Origin: Microvenator marinus
Lineage (GTDB): Bacteria; Myxococcota_A; Bradymonadia; Bradymonadales; Bradymonadaceae
DNA length: 64,000 nucleotides
Assembly (NCBI RefSeq): GCF_007993755.1
Contig: NZ_CP042467.1
Span: forward strand, 5,418,001 to 5,482,000
Reading direction: 5' to 3'
A model generated the notes under the pieces. It did no database searches and was not told the origin of the DNA. It was given only the letters and a program-made list of their open reading frames with translations. How positions within the stretch are numbered: the stretch's first letter is position 1; every line of letters starts with the position of its first letter. Positions 61,601 through 64,000 of the stretch are shown here, piece after piece. The position numbers were made by a program, and so were the translations under genes.

Positions 61601-64000
61601 TCTTCTGTCAAAAACCTCCAAAGTTCTTCCAGGAAAGAAACGCTGCGCTCCGGGTCGAGTCCCCACTTCTTTACGGCTTGAGCCGGCGCTGATTGACCAT
61701 TTTGAGCGATGAACTGGCCCACCCAACGTTTATCGTCATTATCACCACGACGCAGTTTTAGTCCCTTGGGTGGGCTTTGCATCAACGGGATGTACCCACG
61801 TTCGACCTCGCGTGCATTTTCATACCAATACCGCGAGTAAAGCCCGGTCTCAGGATCCCAGAGAATATTCTTCCGACGCTCTACGTCGAGCATGGAGGCT
61901 ACGCCGTCCACCAACTCAATTGGCTCGATTCCAAACTCCGGTGCCCAGTTTTTAAAGAAAACATGGTCCGGGTTTAAAGAGGCGTAATCCACACGCATCC
62001 GACCCCAGGGTTCGAGACCGAGCCGCTGTCTATTTCCAGTCGCCAGCTCACGCATCACCTGAAGTCGCAAAAACTTCTTTCGCTCTTGTTGGTGTTGATT
62101 TCCGGAACGTTCCTTTCGTGCCACACGCCAGACTTCCGGGATCAGAGCACGGGACAGGTCCTCATCGTTTTCTAAGAGTTCATCCAGAGCAAAGACCAAA
62201 TCGCCGGGCGAGGTCGCTCCCGCCTGAATGATTTCATCCATCACGGCACGTAGTCGAAAACGCCGCGCGTGATCCTGCATCCATCCAGCTTGGAAGGCTG
62301 CATCCTGTCGGTTATCGGCAAAGATCAAAAGGCGTCTTCGCTCCGCGTGTTGAAGCATACTCTGCGCGAGCACGTGGACATCAGAAACGTTCACAGCTTT
62401 CACGGGACGCGCAGGTTCGCGGTGCCGTCCATGGCGTGTTCTGGAGGGCTGCTTACAGGCTACGCATGAGCTCAGCCTACCCGGAGCGTCGCGCTTTTGT
62501 TGAACGGCAAAGAGTTCAATCAATGCGTCAGAGTTCCCACATGAACCACATCGTTCACGCGACGTAGAATGTAAGCCACCACAGAATCGACAATAGAAGA
62601 TGGCCGAAAGTCGGTTGTGTTTGCCAAGGTCCGTCTCATCTTCCTCGTCCATGAATGCAAAACGATTCAGCAATACAACGCGGTTCGCGCCTTCCGAATT
62701 CGACTCCAAGGCCGGCCACAAACGCATGCCGTCCAAGAGCTCGCCCCCGCCAGGTGATGCGCCCATGAATTCAAAGTCGGCCACAAAATGTTCAAAATAA
62801 TGCTGTCCGCAAGTTGTGCAGGTCATCACATGAAGGCGATGAAGTTCCTCGGCTTCTTCAACTGCATCTTCCGCGGCGAGCCAGAGCTTGGGATCTGGAA
62901 CTTGGGCAGGGAAGGTCACGACCGCACCATCCACACCTCGCACAAAAGCGTGAACCACGGGTCTTAGGAGCGGCCGCTCATTCTTTCGAGCGGCGGCTCC
63001 CAATGCCAACCACATGAGGAGTTCGGCCTCGTGAACGTTTCGTCCAAGCTTTTCTGCAACGGTCTCACAGAGCACCTTTAACGACGCAGGTTTATTGAGC
63101 TCGCTCGCGATATGAAAGACGGTCTCGTTGCATCCGAGCAAATCATAGAGACTTCGCCGCCAATCATTCATGTCCACTCGTGCACCGAGTAGGGTTTGAA
63201 GATAGGTCTTAAGCTGACTTAATGCGCGGTCGTCGGGACTATCCACGTCTGCATCGCGCAGAATGGTCAGGACCATTTCTAGCTGGACAAGCGGGTCGCC
63301 TGAAGGAGGCGCGCACGGAACAAGCTCATCTGCCCAGGTCTCTTCTTGATATTCCTCGCTGACGAGTTCGACATTTTCGGCACGAATTCCAAAGAAACGC
63401 GACGCAAACTCACGAGCAGCATGCACACCCGACTTTGGGTCGGCGATGGTCGCGGATGTAGCAATACACACTGTGTCATCAGGCGTATGGCCGCAGAACG
63501 CTCGGAGACGGCGAATCAAGCAGGCAGTCTCAGCACCCATCGCACCACTAAATGTGTGGGCTTCGTCCACCGCCAAAAACTCAAGCCTCGCCGCATCAAA
63601 AAGTTCCACGTCGCGTTGACGCGTGAGCAAAAGCTCGAGCTGTTTCACGTTGGTCAAGAGGATGCGTGGCTGCTTGCCAGAAGCACGCATTTCCTCGCGG
63701 CTAGCGCGCTCTTCCGGTGGATGAACGGCACGTGGCTCAGACGATTGGCGCTCGGTCTCCAAAGCCGCCAGATACGTCTCGCGAGACGCATTCTGTGGCA
63801 GTCTGATACCTGAGACATCAGCAGCACGTTCCGGCGTTGAGCCTACGTAGATTCCAAAACTGATCCCCGTTCCGCACAAAAGTTCTCTCAAACGTCCGAG
63901 TTGGTCTTCTGCGAGTGCATTCATCGGATAAACGATGACAGCTGTGATTCCAGCCGCTGTATTCTGATCTCTTAGCGCCAGACAACGGCTGATGATGGGA
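58648..64000 (-). CDS. Giant DEAD/DEAH helicase with DUF1998 domain, 5' end outside the window (DruE/MrfA-like)
   Basis: The frame is open to the right edge and continues beyond it (upstream codons read ITAVIVYP before the first internal ATG at 63924), so at least 1780 residues are encoded. It shows helicase motifs (TNVKQLELLL, AVDEAHTFSGAMGAET, CIATSATIADP; RTVPLPANYWQRAGRAGRR in the second RecA domain), a DUF1998 region (LREYIPGNLIYANGHRFAPR), the four-Cys zinc cluster CASDCGSACVDC, and a C-terminal nuclease-like part (RTFPDFYFDDPNE, ICIYLDGQTKYG, RGYRVLEIEFSAL). This layout occurs in Druantia DruE and in MrfA repair helicases. Confidence 0.88.
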   Translation of the reverse strand, partial: PIISRCLALRDQNTAAGITAVIVYPMNALAEDQLGRLRELLCGTGISFGIYVGSTPERAADVSGIRLPQNASRETYLAALETERQSSEPRAVHPPEERASREEMRASGKQPRILLTNVKQLELLLTRQRDVELFDAARLEFLAVDEAHTFSGAMGAETACLIRRLRAFCGHTPDDTVCIATSATIADPKSGVHAAREFASRFFGIRAENVELVSEEYQEETWADELVPCAPPSGDPLVQLEMVLTILRDADVDSPDDRALSQLKTYLQTLLGARVDMNDWRRSLYDLLGCNETVFHIASELNKPASLKVLCETVAEKLGRNVHEAELLMWLALGAAARKNERPLLRPVVHAFVRGVDGAVVTFPAQVPDPKLWLAAEDAVEEAEELHRLHVMTCTTCGQHYFEHFVADFEFMGASPGGGELLDGMRLWPALESNSEGANRVVLLNRFAFMDEEDETDLGKHNRLSAIFYCRFCGGLHSTSRERCGSCGNSDALIELFAVQQKRDAPGRLSSCVACKQPSRTRHGRHREPARPVKAVNVSDVHVLAQSMLQHAERRRLLIFADNRQDAAFQAGWMQDHARRFRLRAVMDEIIQAGATSPGDLVFALDELLENDEDLSRALIPEVWRVARKERSGNQHQQERKKFLRLQVMRELATGNRQRLGLEPWGRMRVDYASLNPDHVFFKNWAPEFGIEPIELVDGVASMLDVERRKNILWDPETGLYSRYWYENAREVERGYIPLMQSPPKGLKLRRGDNDDKRWVGQFIAQNGQSAPAQAVKKWGLDPERSVSFLEELWRFLTEETAILKQVTLLGGRGEALVGSAGTHQIDSDSLLLVPHTGVWQCRKCRRGYARSAPHSVCMGWHCDGTLEFKPDNDDDYDLTLLKENFVMVRPREHSAQVPAEDREVIERLFKGSGERVNVVVSTPTLELGVDIGALDSVLMRNVPPLPANYWQRAGRAGRRHRMAVNLTYARPASHDRAYFADPLKMLGGLITPPSFNLKNAVMVKKHVHSAVLGLLHKWARSSDLSEFDRAEIKEALGRTFPHQIRGYLFDEQGRVLLSLFDVSPLRTLTSKHLEGLLAHVVEAFAQGWPETDEVVVSEATLRTAISEMPEELESVIRRLDRRLRWALGQLDRLDVRRREQGTLVEEDQELWRRCDKLVKKLKGEVTRRGNQAEGFDDTYTYAVLAAEGYLPGYGLDNGAIAATHIAPENEYRMRDWIIRRAPAMALREYIPGNLIYANGHRFAPRYFQLSPEDPTVFQVDIANEAVVERGAGRPQDAQRVSESHLAAVPVCDVQLPHFASISDDEDYRFQLPSAVYGYELERHEEGRAFDWGRSEILWRRSVHMRLVNVGPSGMVATQQLGFPICTVCGQSRSPFIPDEHLKKFQEAHRERCGQTPYKIGIFADVIADALTFQHVADRKVGHSVLEALRQGASQVLEMEIDDLQLLAMGYAGGTHVDMVLYDPMPGGSGLLEQMLARWPEVIEAAKELLETCASDCGSACVDCLLTYRNAHYHRHLNRHSAIEFFDREGAHIEFKHDIPARLPTESQSGEITNRAEEILAHMMKRAGFPEPIAQKEIDLGHPLGRTFPDFYFDDPNEMFDGICIYLDGQTKYGPDPVQERQRELGIRQELEARGYRVLEIEFSALTDQTAMGRTFQMLARLLMGRDAADRIRGDLSWFEEMAPTAPAAGTDAWVDVAYLIGSEWAPLVSALRNDFPGPQIVGEDIMEGSRATGARVLMAWFNENRRIELRDGGPDSGDALVITPDTDVNGVKDFLRRHLEVE

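Noticed and set aside
1-64000. CRISPR arrays, tRNA and rRNA genes
   Set aside because: No regularly spaced short repeats or tRNA/rRNA-like sequences were seen; the direct repeats found are inside coding genes or in a promoter.

Overview
The window looks like chromosomal DNA of a Gram-negative deltaproteobacterium-type organism (Myxococcota, perhaps Bradymonadales-like). The assignment is an inference from moderate GC content, long secreted or lipid-anchored proteins with EGF-like Cys-rich repeats and Asp/Pro-rich linkers after a lipobox, a zinc-ribbon/lipobox protein with YGxP repeats next to a radical SAM enzyme, and a dense load of defence and conflict genes. No rRNA, tRNA or CRISPR array was recognised.

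Layout. 1-10.8 kb: envelope genes. These are a giant Cys-rich lipoprotein with six tandem 116-residue repeats, a second lipoprotein, two divergent AbrB/MazE-like proteins, and a histidine-kinase-like receptor without a recognisable catalytic core, translationally coupled to a two-TM protein. 10.8-15.6 kb: an inserted block of small orphan genes bounded by 51-bp diverged direct repeats that both encode the C-terminus of the upstream two-TM protein. A gene is cut off at its right edge. 15.6-21.4 kb: a radical SAM/SPASM enzyme with a YGxP-repeat candidate substrate, a CopB-type copper ATPase, and a TetR-controlled operon (VOC protein, TetR, Cys-rich GFA-like protein) with a visible operator. 21.5-28.9 kb: a CvfB-like S1 protein, then a scrap-yard of gene fragments (AraC, cvfB, FitB/VapC, YdeI, beta-propeller and an unknown gene), an AAA/DUF4143 ATPase and a beta-propeller protein.

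29-40 kb is defence-like: ATP-grasp R2K, RhuM, a frameshifted McrC/DUF2357 nuclease, Shedu (SduA) with trailing small genes, an FRG-domain protein, and a decayed IS66 element whose tnpC carries an internal inversion. 40.1-46 kb holds the most unusual operon: a 61-residue peptide, a terminator-like hairpin, an epimerase, a GT4 glycosyltransferase fused to radical SAM/SPASM, WG repeats fused to an O-methyltransferase, and a histidine phosphatase. The last four genes overlap by 4 bp each. I suggest a peptide or glycoconjugate modification pathway. 45.9-56.2 kb is a MoxR AAA+/ViaA-type vWA pair divergent from a 1346-residue CHAT protease. The CHAT gene is convergent with an operon of a sigma-factor-like protein and three unknown proteins. 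This resembles published vWA-MoxR ternary conflict systems. 56.6-64 kb: a RelE-UvrD helicase fusion coupled to a giant DUF1998 DEAD-box helicase that runs off the window and resembles Druantia DruE or MrfA.

Overall, about 24-64 kb reads as one long defence/accessory island assembled by repeated insertion and recombination.
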